Assembly: GCF_021155765.1 (NCBI RefSeq)
Contig: NC_060105.1
Location: 7,605,001-7,669,000, forward strand
Reading direction: 5' to 3'
DNA from: Diprion similis
Lineage: Eukaryota; Arthropoda; Insecta; Hymenoptera; Diprionidae
Length of the DNA: 64,000 nucleotides
Shown here one piece after another: positions 52,501 through 64,000 of this stretch. The translations under genes were made by a program, and so were the position numbers. A model generated the notes under the pieces. The model searched no databases. It saw only the letters and a list, made by a program, of their open reading frames with translations, and was not told where the DNA came from. Position 1 is the first letter of the stretch. Each line of letters begins with the position of its first letter.

Positions 52501-52700
52501 GAAGTCGAACTCTTCATTCTCCATCTAGCCTCGGCCGGTGAGGTGAGATTCGTCAAATTAAAGACAGTGTCGGTCATCACAAGTACCGACTTGCACGCTT
52601 TCAAGCTCGAGTGGCCGGAACTTTGCAAGTAAAACGCGGAAGGAAGGAAGGTCGGTGCGGATAATCCTGTGCATGTCAGTCGGAATTTGCTCAACGCTCG
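37531..52700. other. Gene-poor intergenic region upstream of Ace
   Basis: No protein gene recognised in about 15 kb. It contains a short CT-rich stretch at 38140-38200, a CACAA-type low-complexity run near 39240-39270, a GGAAGGGG-type minisatellite at 45361-45408, GC-rich patches at 44390-44730, 48180-48500 and 49000-49400, a TATATAAAG motif at 49412-49420, a (TA)n run at 51455-51472, and CA-rich DNA at 51960-51990. Ace 5' noncoding exons could lie here. Confidence 0.5.
45361..45408. repeat. GGAAGGGGYG minisatellite-like run
   Basis: Five imperfect copies of a 10-base GGAAGGGG(T/C)G unit. It gives Gly/Arg-rich open frames in two phases (45188-45757) that I do not accept as genes. Confidence 0.75.
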
Positions 52701-52707
52701 GCTCTCG

Positions 52708-52710
<3 letters not shown>

Positions 52711-52757
<47 letters not shown>
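52711..52757. repeat. (CGT)n trinucleotide repeat upstream of Ace
   Basis: About 15 uninterrupted CGT units, ending about 310 bases upstream of the Ace ATG. It creates poly-Val and poly-Arg open frames. It is likely to be length-polymorphic. Confidence 0.95.
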
Positions 52758-52758
<1 letters not shown>

Positions 52759-52907
52759 GACGCCGAGTTGCTCGGTGGTTTTCCTGCTGCTCAGGGGGCG
52801 CCCGCGCCCTGCGCTCTCGACGAGGCTCCGTCATGCTCGGCAGTCAGTCGACCCCGTGCACCGCGGCACGCTGGCTGCCGGGAGGCTTTTCGCATCCGCG
52901 TGTCGAG

Positions 52908-54217
<1,310 letters not shown>

Positions 54218-56344
54218 TGAATTTACAGATTATATATCTAGCGTAAAGTACAACCGAGAACACACCTGTCGCATGCACAGCACGTACCAACGCAACGCTC
54301 TAACTATAATACCAAATTCTCGCGAGCTTTAACGCCGTTCGGTATCCACCGGTCGTTCTGCCATTTATAATCGTTTTACGAGTACTTAAACAACGGGCGG
54401 TGTGCAACGACTCGTGAACTAACGTAAAAATGAAGAAATAACTCCGTCGTTCGAGAGCAATTATTCTGATTCACAGGTTTAGAAACTTTCTATACATAAG
54501 GAAGAGTCAAAGCCTTGATGTAACGATATAAAGAGAATTGCTTATCCCGAGAAACACTATTGCAAATTTAATTTCAATTCAATTGAGAAAGGCGCAAGTG
54601 TTGGTTTTTTTTTTGTTTTTTTTTTGCCCTTCTTCGGCATGTTGAAAGAAGCTAGCGAATCGCGAGAGTGAATCCGAGTCTTCCTTGCGAAGTAAGAGCC
54701 CGCGGAGATATTCAAACAGAATTATTTAACTTTGTCAGGGAAGCGAATTTTATTTCCATTAATAACATCAACCTCACCGTTGGAGCTTGCAAGGCGGCCG
54801 GGTTTTACGCCGCACGTCCAACACTCGGCCAGCTTTCGGGGCAGGTCGTTGATTTTTTCTTTCTCCTTTTCTTTTTACAAACTAATTTTTCCCCGACTCC
54901 TTGAGTTTTTTTTTTTTTTTTTTTTTTTGCTTTAGTTCGAGCTTAATTTCTCCCTCCAAAGGCGGTTTTTACCCAGGGTTGAATTATAACGAGATTGTAA
55001 ATTCGAGGGTGCTGCGCACGGTTACGCCTCAACGTTATCACGCAGAATACCAGCGATATTAGTTTTCGCACGGGACTCGAGCTTTCACGAGGCGTAACTT
55101 CGAGGCGCGGTAGCCACGCGGGATTAGAGAATAGTTATGCAAAGTTTATCCACACCTCGAGAGAGTTTCGCGGAGTCTGTCCGTGCGGGATGATTTCGAA
55201 AGTCACTCATGCATTCTCACTCCCTGGACCTCCCTCGTATGTTATATATAACGGGATGTTATTAAGGGGTGGTGCTGAATTTGTTGCTAAATATATCCAC
55301 GGCTTGAGAGAAAATTTAAAGCGAATGAATCGATACTCGGGACGAAATCAACCCCCGCCGTAATTACACGGTGGACAAATGTTGGCCCGCATGCAACGAC
55401 TACGAAAATTTAGTTGTAATATATGTATACGTCTAAGCTGATATTATGTAGGTACAGTATATATGTATATGGACAAAGGTCAGGCAGATTGCTGTTATGT
55501 TAGGTATTAGAGATATTCAGCGGATAATTATACCCCGTCTAAAAGAGGGAAAGCAAGGAAATAATTTTCAAACTTTAGTTAACCAAAGACGAATTTCAAG
55601 AAACACGTCACTGAAACTAAAAATTTTTTTTACAAATACAGAACTCCGACCAATGATCATGTCGATTGGAAAGAGTGTTTATAAGTTATTTTATAACTGT
55701 AGTTGATTGAGTTCAATGCGTTTTCAAGCGTTGGTCGTGATAAAATTGAGGGCAAATTTTTTTCCAATCCATTTTTTCGACGCAGGCAATTTTTGTTGAA
55801 CAGACTTGCACAAAGTTTTCAAGCAAACTTGAGACACGTTATTTAAACATAAATGTGATTCATATGATTTTTGTCAAATAAGAAATCAAGGCAATTGATT
55901 ACTTACCAGAGAAGAGTGATCGTTGCGAGTTTCTTGAAAAATTGTGTTCTCAATATTATGCAAAAAAGAAAAAATGAATGGCTACGTATTATTATTACTT
56001 GAAATCATCTCCACGAACTTTTTATTTCATTTCTATTTGTGCGATCCGGCATTTCGGCTAATCGAGTTCCGTTCGAATCAGACCGACGCACGTCAGAAAA
56101 ATTCCAACAACCATGCGTGGGAGGTACGATTGAATTCGCCACGCGTCCAAATCACGCCCCTAAAAAACATCCTTACGTTACAAATTTCTGAGAGATAAGT
56201 CAATAACGTTTTACCGAAGGAAATGACGAAGCTATCAATCCGATTGCATTCTGATGTCGGAAGGTTGTACTTTAGATTATAGACGAGCTGTAACGTATTT
56301 ACTCGAGAAGACCGTTGCGTCGGATCGCCATCATTTCCATTTAT

Positions 56345-56371
<27 letters not shown>
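56345..56371. repeat. (CA)n microsatellite
   Basis: About 13 CA dinucleotides in the Ace intron. Confidence 0.95.
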
Positions 56372-56375
<4 letters not shown>

Positions 56376-57528
56376 TGTTTTTGATTACGAGTGACCAAAT
56401 TCCTCGGATAACAAGTCAGGTCAACCAAAAACAGCATGTAACGGTAATTAACGTGTCTTACGTGAGAGCTGTATTTAGTTTGGATTTCCTACGAAATCTA
56501 AACACTTACATGTCAAATCAGAGTCTTTTATTAGTGAAGAAAAAATTCCACGACAAAGATTATCGATGGATATTAAGATTGTCGTTAATTTTCAAGGCAT
56601 ACTTCCCACCCCCGGAATCGACAGATAAACAATTTCCGAGTAATAAAATATTAAATAAAAATAATCATACGATGGTCGAGAAAACTTCATCTTAATCGGT
56701 CAAACAATGCAATTTTACAGACGATCAGTTGTAATAAAACATCGAGTGTCCGGCGGTTGAGGGAATAGATTATACATATAAGCCTGTGAATTATCGATGT
56801 AAAATCAGGTTTCGATTTCGAGCTGCAAGCTGAGCGTATCACGGAATAATATAATATAGCTCATGAGATAAATACATGTATACTCGTGTATGTATATAGA
56901 AATTGGATCGTCCCGGATAGATTTTTTCCTCCTCGGTTCCGCCGCACACCTTTGCGATAAAATAATAAGATAAAAACGAAAGGTATCTTGTTTTCCGTCT
57001 CATGTACCTCCCATTCCTCACTCTCCTCGATCCTCAACCCACACGATACGTTTCATTAAAAAAAAAAAAATGTAGCTTACGTCACTTGCGTAACGTCGAT
57101 TCGAAGAACTCTTGCGACTGTTGCTTCGGTTAATAATTCACCGCAACTTCCTCAGCGCGGACCTTGTTGCTGCCGATGCGGTTTACCTGCCGGAGTGTTT
57201 TCGCCGCATAAGCAACCGGCTGCTGCAGCAGCATTAACGACTTGGGCCGCAAGCACAAGGCTTGTCAGTCCTCGCGTTGCGTGGTAGATTGCAATTAAGA
57301 TGAGCTTTTATGCCGGCCCATCTGTGGCTCAAACTTCACAAGCTTTGCAACGCGGACGTTCCGCTACGGCGGGTAATCAACGATTCATTCCCCTCGGCTT
57401 GCAGGAGCGGATCATCAACGCGGATTTCGCTCCGATCATTCGCGCGCTTTGAATACCACGCTGGCTGGTTGGTTGAAATATTCATCGATATGTACGTGAA
57501 TATAATTTACTGGAATTATAAGGGGGTT

Positions 57529-57543
57529 GGGGGGGGGGGGGGG
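57529..57543. repeat. Poly(G) tract
   Basis: Fifteen G residues preceded by AGGGGGTT, in the Ace intron. Confidence 0.9.
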
Positions 57544-60500
57544 CAAAAATTAGCTGGATATTAGAGATTTATTTCACCTTTGGAGAATCGTGTGATATAC
57601 GGACGGTCATTAAAGCGCTGCTGCCATCGAATGAAAAATAAAATTTGATTTGATTACCTAAGAGTCGCTGACATGATGCACTTTTTAGTCAAATCTCGAA
57701 CGATATTGAAATTCATTTCTCTGTATACGGTATGCGAAGTGTCAAGAATATATCTATGTATAAGACTGTCAATTTTCAGGCAAAGCTGTGTTAGGATTAG
57801 ATTGTATTTTTATCAAGAGACATTTTTTTGATTATACGTTGTTTTCTTTTTTCAATTATTCGTTGAGAAATGAAAAAAATTTTCATCCTAGGATAAATCA
57901 TTTTTTTGGGTATGCGAAAGCGTTTTGCTTTCCGCTGACTTTCCGACCGGAGTTAACGTTGACGTATCGCCCAAACTTCAACCCTTAATATCATCGTAGT
58001 TATAAAAACGCCCAAGATTTTCCGGTCAGTAATAAATCAAGTTTCTATTGCGGTGAAAATTTGATTTTTTCAATATAATTTGGAAAAATGTCAATCACAG
58101 TGATGCGGTAAAAGAAGAAAAAGGAGAAAGGAAAAAAAAAACTTGATCTGACAGAACATATCACAGGATAAACGAATATCGATAAGGTATATAAGAATTC
58201 GTGCGTTTGACAATAAGTCGCGATTTTTCTGAAGACAATAATTTGACATCGTAAGCGGGACGATCGACTTCGGTTAGTCTTTGAGGCGAAAAAAAAAACT
58301 GCCACTCCAGTTAGCGGAGCAAAGTGTCCCTCTCGTTTGCAGCTACGGAAAGAAGGGTGATTTTTATCAACCTTTGGTGAGAGAACTCGTCCTTAAGGTC
58401 CCCTACAGATTGACCGAAGCAGATCAGACTTGTTTGAAGAGAAAAAGAATCTTTCAGCCCTCTCGGAAAAAAGTGTAGACTTCGATTTCTATTACCTCGA
58501 CCTAGTAGGGAGAAAGTTAACCGATCCGGATTCGAAAACCTCCGGTGATTTATATCGGCGCGACGGTTCGACTCGCTATGTATAGCGAATTATTTGCCGA
58601 CTTGTGCAAAATCGCTGGACTCGATTCACGATTCGCCGATTCCTTACTTTCGGAATCACGGGTTCTAGATCTTTGCTGCGGCGGTGCTTTACGTGTGAGA
58701 TTAGAGAGCTCGATGGGGTTCTTGAGGAATGGTAGCCTGGCAATCGGATACAATTACCAACAAATGTGGGTTCTCGAAGATTAGAAAGAGCCCGATTAGC
58801 CCTTGGAAGGTTTTCATTCCCGGGTCGCATTAATCTCAGGGATTGCATTTTCATTTCACTCGCTGATCGTCGAGTGTGTAATTTTCATCCCGAACCTCGT
58901 GCCCGCTCCATTCTTTCATTGCTGGCCATTATTTTTCGACAAACGCACTCCCCTCACCCCGGGGGACTTTTAATCGAAATCCACCAGCACCTGCACCGCC
59001 GGAAAGAATGAATCATTTATTCATCAGAGCCTCGCCTTCGATTCATGTAAGTAGGTACTGAATCGGCACGAAATGAGACTCGACTTTACAAATTAATGTA
59101 AATACGACTCGCCTATATATTCTCTACGCACGTAAATTTTTATCAGAATAAACGTCATTCATCATCAGTTGACAGATAAAAATCTAATATCGAGTCTCTG
59201 AGAAAAGGGCAAAATTTGTCCCGCGAAAAATTCTTGCTATCGGTTTTGTAACTCGTATTATCGGATTTGCAAATCTTGCCACAATTGATGCAGATTTAAC
59301 TCCAAAAAAGTTCTGTTCATGTATGAATTCAGCGTAGCAAATTCTACAATATTTTATCTTTTCGTGTGTATTTTTCATTTCCGTACGAACAACTGCGTCT
59401 GAGAGTGTTTAATCTCATTGAGACCCGGACTAGAGATAGCGTTTGACTTGGACGATTGCGTACGTTGAAGGACGTGACTTTTGGGCAGCTTATCTGTCGA
59501 TTAGTGCATCTGTCTGGCTACAAACGTGGGATGCTGAGAGTGGCAGTAATCCAGAATCTGAGATCCACATTAGAGAAATAGTTTTACTCCTATTTTCTTG
59601 CCGTCAGAAAGTCTGCACTGAATTTTTTGTCGAATCAAAAGTATATATATACCTGCCCTACTTTGGAAGAAATTTTTTCAGCCAAGAACCAATGTTTATA
59701 GCTAGACCTTGTTCTAGTGAAGGAAAATGAAGATAAGAAAAACGTAAGAAGAAATTATTGCTCCGATTCAAAAAAGCCTGAAAAGGATGAAAACTTTATA
59801 AGACATGTAAAAGCGCCTTTGAAGCTACTGCTAACGCTATGTTACGCTGTTTTCAATGTATTACATCTCACAACTCCCGTCACCTTTCTCACTACTTTTA
59901 TCTCTGCTTCAATCAAAAGAGGGCGAATTCAGCCGAGCGTGGCGCTTCGGTTTTTTTCCAAATTTCCTAGATTCTTTGAAACTTGTCGAAGAGACGCGTC
60001 CGCACAGCGTTTCATCTTTAGTTGACGTTTCGTATACCCTGCATGAGTTTTTCGGACGAACGTCTAGCCAGAATTCCCTTTCAAGTTCGATGCTTCGCGA
60101 ATTCAGTAGAAAGCCCGATACTCGACTATTCACCGTTCTTAATGGGGTGCCGCCCATTGCAGGCGACTCTTTTCAAATTTCATGGAGTTGAAGCAGCTGC
60201 TCACGGAATTGTGAGGCGAAAAAATCGAAAAATAATCGCCAATTTCGATCCTGAATCGCTGGCGAAGATCGGAAGAGCGTCTAGTGAACTGTTCGTGAAA
60301 CATTTTGCGGCTCATCTTCCTCGCGAATATCCGTTGATCGCGCTGTACACATAATACACGGATGGAAGGAGCTTTCAGGGTGTTTATAAAAGATGAAATT
60401 CATCCAGCTCCGTATAATGAACGACGGTATTGTTCCGGGAATGAATTCCTTCACCCTGAGAGCTTTTGCTGGTATAATTAATGGCTCGTTAATTGTGAGA

Positions 60501-61741
60501 ATCTGTAGCGGAACGAAGGTGTCGGTGGAATATAAAATTTTCGTGAAAAATCCTGCAGCACCCGAGTTACGGGAAATAATAAATTCAAACGTTTTCCACA
60601 CGCGCACAGCTGCAGGATTATATTCTCTGCAGCGCGAGAGCATCGGGAATGTATATATATGTATAATGCATATGTATATATATATATTTAAACAACGTTT
60701 AGGGAACTAAATCATGGGAACGGTGCACGTAGCATCTGGTTTGTGTAGCCGCGTTTGCTACCATTTAGCGCTGACCCAAAACGATTAATTCAAACCGTTT
60801 CACCGGCACAGTGGGAACCCGATCACGTGTCCAGGATAGGTGCGACCTGCGATGCACGCTGCACCTCTGACGTAAGATATCCGATAGCTGCAGTGTGTGT
60901 TCGAGCCCTGATAACTTCACGTTCCCGAACAGCAGGCGATGCGATTTCCCACCAATCGTATCAACGTAGTTCATTTCAAGGCGCTTGGTACCATTTCGAC
61001 ATGGATTTATTTGGGGTTTGGATGAATCGTAATTCGCGAGATTTGTAATTTTTTTGGGGGGGTAAATGACGGGTCAGTCGATACTCGGTGGTTACAGAAA
61101 TTAGGGGATTTTTAAACGAACGAAATGTCGGGATTTTACTCGAAATCGGACCGGTTCTAACCCAACCGATGCGAAAAAAATTCTTTCATCCTGGAGATGC
61201 ATTTCGTTTCTCATATATTATTCTAATTTTTTAGGATTCTTACTGCACGTCTTATAAGATATTAAATTTGAATTTTACCAAAAAGACGCCCTTGAGAAAC
61301 ATTTTTCTTTTAAAAAACTGACGATTTCTAAGATTCTCGGTCGATTGTCATACAATTTTCTTGCCGTTCTACATCCATCGACATTGATTTATAATTCAAA
61401 GCTTTTTTGCCCTCTCAAAACCTTGTTCAAAAATGTGTTCGTCTTCGTATTACGGTTGCTTACCAGCAACTCAAACGGCCTCAGCTTAGACACCCCGACA
61501 CGTTACGATGCCCTCTAAATGATTTGCATCCAACAACCGTGTGGAATTTCAAATAGTTTTGAACTCGCAGCGAGCTTTTACGTGCAGGAACGAAAAGCTG
61601 TCTTATTCTTATTTTTCTACCTCGCGTCTTGTTTCCGGTTTTGTACACCCTAGTAGCTGACAATGTTCTGCACGTTCATTCGAGGAGCACAGAGGTGTGT
61701 TATTTTTCTTCCCCATCGTAAAGGTTTCATGCCATTTTCAG

Positions 61742-61743
<2 letters not shown>

Positions 61744-61786
<43 letters not shown>
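61744..61786. repeat. (GA)n microsatellite
   Basis: About 20 GA dinucleotides in the Ace intron. It is a potential GAGA-factor platform. Confidence 0.95.
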
Positions 61787-61788
<2 letters not shown>

Positions 61789-62252
61789 ACGTACCGATAT
61801 GTCCACGTGTGTGTTTATGTCTACATAAAAGGCTGCGGATCCTTTATCGGCGACAGTCGTGAGATGTTCAATACCTGGAAAATCGTAAAATGAAAAGGGA
61901 CTCGAGCAGGGCGTAATGCGCCGAAGTCCGAGACTTTCCGGTGCTTTACTGAAAAGTGAGAAAAGGGGGGGAATTTCGCGCTCGTAATCTTTTAAAATTG
62001 TTTTCGCGTGCTGCGAGATTCGTTAATCCCCGGTTATAATTTCACCTCAGGATTGCGGAAGTGCTTAGCAATCGTGTTCGTTACGTACGTATACATATTA
62101 TGGCGAAATCGTTCGAGTCATAAGCCGCGTAGTTGAATATTCAGGAGCTTTTAAATTATTCCATTTCCTCTTTCTCTTTCCTTTTATCCAACTTAGTTTT
62201 CTCTCTTTTTTTTCATCATCTCCTTTTTCCTCGCCAAGCTCTGCAGGATTCG

Positions 62253-62274
62253 TATATATATATATATATATATA
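62253..62274. repeat. (TA)n microsatellite
   Basis: Eleven TA dinucleotides in the Ace intron, followed by further TA-rich sequence. Confidence 0.95.
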
Positions 62275-63228
62275 CCACATACATATATATAAATCGTGAC
62301 AATTGAAACTCCTTTTCCACCCGACATTTGACGAGCACTGTGCCCCTCGTATACTTTCAACCCTTCTCTCCTATTAGTCGCGTTGTTAATTTTTTCGCCG
62401 ACCCATTTGAAAAAATACCGACCCGCATAATTAACTCGCAAATTGATGCTCGACCGGACGAGCTCTTAGGTACTTGAGGCTTTGTGAAATGGAAATTTGT
62501 TACATGTCGTAGGTATACATATACATATAGTTGTATATAATGTATACCCGATGTGTACATAGGACTTTGCGAAAAGCGCACATACACACCCTTCTGCGTA
62601 TAACCTGTACAGCCGATTATCCCTATCGGATTCGGTGAAATTAAAAGTCGATTATAAAAGCTCGTATATACGAATAAAATTTTGACGAAAAATTCCCTCG
62701 ATCAACCGACTTAATCGGGAGGTTAAGGTGCTCTGGAAAAAACTATTTTAAACTTAACAAATAAAAACTACCAACTTGTTTACATCGATGTTATTAATTA
62801 TGTAATTTATGCAGTACCTTCCGACGTCGTCGGTCACGTTTTCATCTACGAATATCGCGGTCGGACCTATTTAATGACATTTTGATTACCGTTACGCCGT
62901 CGCCGCAAAACTTACCACCGAAATTGATGTCATTAGTTATAATTACACGCATTATACACCCTCCTCTCTCTCTTTCCCTTTCTCTCACTCTCTCTATTGT
63001 CATTGCTCTGTACTTATAATGGTAACCATTATTATTGTTCCTTCGTTATTCCTAGCCTTGAGTATTTTTATGATCTATTCTTATAAATATCTCCGTTTGT
63101 GCATCATCATTTTTGTCTATCTATCGTTTATACATATTATCATTGATCACCGCTTGTTACTATTGTTATACTACTACTGTAAATTATTATTATTTCTTTG
63201 TTTTTTTTTTTTCAAATTACCTGTAATT

Positions 63229-63292
63229 ATCATTTCCGGCCAGATGGGGCGGTGCCCTGAGGCCGAAATAAATATTAATCTAATCTAATCTC
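63229..63292 (+). mobile_element. Possible 3' end of a non-LTR retrotransposon
   Basis: A GC-rich block with GCCAGATGGGGCGGTGCCC and GAGGCCG is followed by AATAAATATTAATC and then a short TAATC tandem. This layout (structured GC block, AATAAA, simple tandem tail) is typical of LINE 3' ends. No reverse transcriptase frame is present upstream, so it would be a 5'-truncated copy. The family is not identified. Confidence 0.35.
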
Positions 63293-64000
63293 TCTCTCGC
63301 TTTCTCTCCATGTGCTTGTGTATAAAATATAAGTAATTTTCTGTGTTCAAGTTTATATGGTGATCACCAGTTAATTATAGAATAATCGGAAGCTCGGGAA
63401 ACCGCTAACAAGAATTATGAAAAACAACTATACTGTAGAAGTTAATATCGAAATTTTCTATCAACTTAATATGTTGAGGGAAATAATTGTGCGTTTAAAA
63501 AAAAAAAAAAAAAAACGCAACACGCATAAGATATTTCAAGGATGAATATTGGCAAAATGATATTTAAAATAAAAAAAAAAAAAAAATACCCATATTACGC
63601 TGAGTTACTTTCAAAATATGAATCCAGTCTTGGCATGGAGAGAAAAGAAGGTAATTTTTATACCAACGAAAAAGAAAAAAAAAAGCGAGAAAGAACGAGA
63701 TATTTTAGCATGGATGAAGTCACGTTCTTACAGTGTATTCAATCGGATGTATAATTACGCGAACTTACGTTCTCTTAAAATATATTAAAAAAAAATATTA
63801 TCCAGTTATATAAAAGATTTTTCAGCTCGATACGCAAAATACAAATCATATCTCATCAAAAGACGCAGTTGCGAACTGATGAAAATCTGTGCGATATTAC
63901 GTAGGACGTTTGAAAAAAAAAAAAAAAAAAAAATTAAATAAAGAGAATGAAAAAAAAAAAAAATACTCCACCGGTGCTGCGCTGCGTTATATACGGTACA

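Overview
This is a eukaryotic nuclear window, almost certainly from an insect. The supporting evidence is spliced genes with GT-AG introns, a 3-exon Osiris (DUF1676) gene (an insect family), a Drosophila-type acetylcholinesterase, and AT-rich, microsatellite-rich intergenic DNA in which CpG is still common. A hymenopteran such as a sawfly would fit, but the order is inference. No prokaryotic features, CRISPR arrays, tRNA genes or rRNA genes were seen.

Layout, left to right. (1) Bases 1-3106, + strand: the 3' coding part of an Adenomatous polyposis coli (APC) homologue, cut by the window edge and ending in a PDZ-ligand-like T-x-V. (2) Bases 5103-7223, - strand: a complete 8-exon SKI8/WDR61 WD40 gene, tail-to-tail with Apc. 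(3) Bases 9122-10391, + strand: a complete 3-exon Osiris-family secreted protein behind a TATA box. (4) Bases 18403-25847, + strand: a complete 7-exon corticotropin-releasing hormone binding protein (CRHBP) gene that keeps all ten family cysteines. A terminal-inverted-repeat element (MITE) sits in its fourth intron. (5) Bases 53069-54194, + strand: the first coding exon of an acetylcholinesterase (Ace, Drosophila/ace-2 type), holding the signal peptide, oxyanion hole, catalytic Ser and acidic triad member. The rest of the gene lies beyond an intron longer than 9.8 kb that runs off the window.

Between CRHBP and Ace lie about 26 kb with no protein gene I can recognise. This stretch holds homopolymer and dinucleotide tracts, a possible TTAA-flanked element, a CpG-dense island (about 37.08-37.53 kb) and a TATA-plus-short-exon candidate (36.07-36.18 kb). 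Either of the last two could be a promoter or 5' exon of an unrecognised transcript or of Ace.

The five genes do not form a pathway. They cover Wnt signalling and the cytoskeleton (Apc), RNA surveillance and Paf1 transcription (SKI8), cuticle or secretory function (Osiris), peptide-hormone buffering (CRHBP) and synaptic acetylcholine breakdown (Ace). I found no convincing new multi-gene system. The most useful follow-ups are the MITE, the repeated motif in Apc, the regulatory islands, and a few small candidate exons. All exon junctions were placed by eye from GT/AG sites, reading phase and family similarity recalled from memory.
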